DNA from: Butyricicoccus sp.
Lineage (GTDB): Bacteria; Bacillota; Clostridia; Oscillospirales; Butyricicoccaceae
Reading direction: 5' to 3'
NCBI GenBank assembly: GCA_031293105.1
Contig: JAUMSA010000057.1
Location: 1 to 5,768 of the forward strand
Length of the DNA: 5,768 bases
This document shows, piece after piece, positions 4,996-5,768 of this stretch. A program made the position numbers and the translations under genes. Positions within the stretch are counted from its first letter, which is position 1. Each line of letters begins with the position of its first letter. The notes under the pieces are model-generated. The model saw nothing but the letters and a program-made list of their open reading frames with translations, searched no databases and was not told where the DNA came from.

Positions 4996-5688
4996 ATGTG
5001 TGAGCAGCAAAATTCCATTTCCGACAACGAAACGCCCGAACGGGACAGCATTACGCAGACCGGTTCGGTGACCGCGCGTTCCTCGCGCGGCGCCATCCAC
5101 TGCATTACCATTGTGGGGCAGATTGAGGGGCACATGGAAGCGCCCCAGCAGACCAAAACCACCAAATATGAGCATATTATCCCCCAGATCACCGCCGTGG
5201 AGGAGGCCGACGACATTGACGGCCTGCTGGTGCTGCTCAACACTGTGGGCGGCGATGTGGAGGCCGGGCTGGCCATTGCCGAGCTGATCGCCGGCATGCG
5301 CAAACCCACCGTATCGCTGGTGCTCGGCGGCGGGCATTCGATCGGCGTCCCGCTGGCCGTGGCGGCCAAGCGGTCGTTTATCGCGCCCAGCGCGGCTATG
5401 ACCATCCATCCGGTGCGCATGAGTGGAACGGTCATCGCCTCCCCCCAGACCTATGCCTATTTTCGGTCCATCCAGGAGCGGATCACGGCCTTCGTCACCG
5501 CCCATTCGCATATCGACCCGGCTGTGTTTGAACGGCTGATGATGGCCACCGACCAGATGTCGGCCGATGTGGGCACGGTGGTCGGCGGACGGGAGGCGGT
5601 CGAATATGGGCTGATCGACGCGGTTGGCAGCCTGTCCGACGCTTTGAGCGCCCTGCATGAGATGATTGGCCCGCGCGATGCCTCCTAA
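4996..5688 (+). CDS. tepA: ClpP-like serine protease TepA (translocation-enhancing protein)
   Basis: TepA (B. subtilis YmfB) is a ClpP-fold serine protease named for an effect on preprotein translocation, and its family is conserved among endospore formers. The 230-residue product matches the family closely from residue 34 on: an N-terminal strand and G-H-M segment (36-47), TKYEHIIPQ (56-64), the oxyanion-forming NTVGGDVEAGLAI (82-94), nucleophile Ser115 in GGGHSIGVPLA (111-121), His138 in MTIHPVRMSG, and likely catalytic Asp191 in SADVGTVVGG. EAVEYGLID (200-208) is the ClpP C-terminal signature. Residues 1-33 are polar and look disordered, with no signal peptide, so the protein is cytoplasmic. 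The ATG at 4996 has AAAGGAG nine bases upstream. The open frame extends to 4909, but those codons cross the leader hairpin and A-run and are unlike the family. It lies alone between the DnaA-box cluster and a terminator. Its substrate here is unknown. Confidence 0.92.
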   Translation: MCEQQNSISDNETPERDSITQTGSVTARSSRGAIHCITIVGQIEGHMEAPQQTKTTKYEHIIPQITAVEEADDIDGLLVLLNTVGGDVEAGLAIAELIAGMRKPTVSLVLGGGHSIGVPLAVAAKRSFIAPSAAMTIHPVRMSGTVIASPQTYAYFRSIQERITAFVTAHSHIDPAVFERLMMATDQMSADVGTVVGGREAVEYGLIDAVGSLSDALSALHEMIGPRDAS

Positions 5689-5694
5689 ATCGGC

Positions 5695-5739
5695 AAACCG
5701 CCCAGACATCGGACGCCTCCTGGTCTGGGCGGTTTTCTT
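5695..5739 (+). terminator. Intrinsic terminator of tepA
   Basis: Seven bases after the stop, AAACCGCCCAGAC (5695-5707) pairs perfectly with GTCTGGGCGGTTT (5723-5735) around a 15-base loop, followed by a T-rich tail (TTTTCTT). The long GC stem makes it strong. The A-run on the left side is short, so termination in the reverse direction is less certain. It indicates that tepA is not cotranscribed with whatever lies to the right. Confidence 0.9.
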
Positions 5740-5768
5740 CGCATGGCATATTATACATATTTTTACAA
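5740..5768. other. AT-rich window end
   Basis: The last 29 bases are AT-rich intergenic DNA. TATAAT can be read on the minus strand at 5755-5750, but any -35 partner would lie beyond the window edge at its right. No gene start is visible. Confidence 0.3.

Noticed and set aside
4672..5709. 345-codon open frame on the minus strand across tepA
   Set aside because: It is antisense to a well-conserved ClpP-like gene with intact catalytic residues, crosses the DnaA boxes, and has low-complexity His/Gly/Arg-rich composition typical of shadow frames in GC-rich DNA.
1..5768. CRISPR arrays, insertion sequences, tRNA or rRNA genes
   Set aside because: No regularly spaced direct repeats other than DnaA boxes, no transposase-like frame with terminal repeats, and no tRNA or rRNA signatures were seen.

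Overview
The window looks like chromosome from a GC-rich Firmicute, most likely a clostridial (Oscillospirales/Ruminococcaceae-type) gut anaerobe. The evidence is strong AGGAGG-type ribosome binding sites, a TepA-type ClpP-like protease, a 342-residue Sua5, and a compact operon of a GspF-like protein plus small membrane-anchored proteins of a kind I know from Clostridia. Genus cannot be told from the sequence.

Layout. Minus strand, 18-1652: sua5 (threonylcarbamoyl-AMP synthase, t6A tRNA modification) followed 12 bases later by coaE (dephospho-CoA kinase), read from a near-consensus sigma-A-type promoter at 1693-1721. A third gene may begin in overlap with the coaE stop and run off the left edge. 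Plus strand, 1809-4460: five tightly packed genes read from a promoter at 1742-1770, back to back with the sua5 promoter. They encode a GspF/PilC-family inner-membrane platform protein and four small proteins with one N-terminal membrane segment each, three of them joined to the preceding gene by ATGA overlaps. The unit closes with a hairpin terminator. No GspE-type ATPase or prepilin peptidase is in the window. Bases 4461-4995 hold no gene. They are AT-rich and carry a dense array of DnaA boxes: four exact TTATCCACA, one TTATACACA and several one-mismatch copies. Plus-oriented boxes lie on the left and minus-oriented boxes on the right, with an AT-rich stretch inside. Plus strand, 4996-5688: tepA, followed by a 13-bp-stem terminator.

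The most interesting signal is the DnaA-box array together with a 15/16 match to the ParB/Spo0J site parS (201-216) inside coaE, about 4.3 kb away. Together they suggest that the window lies at or very near the chromosomal replication origin, although dnaA and dnaN, the usual Firmicute neighbours, are not here. The second point of interest is the GspF-like operon, whose pilin-like proteins lack recognisable prepilin-peptidase sites.
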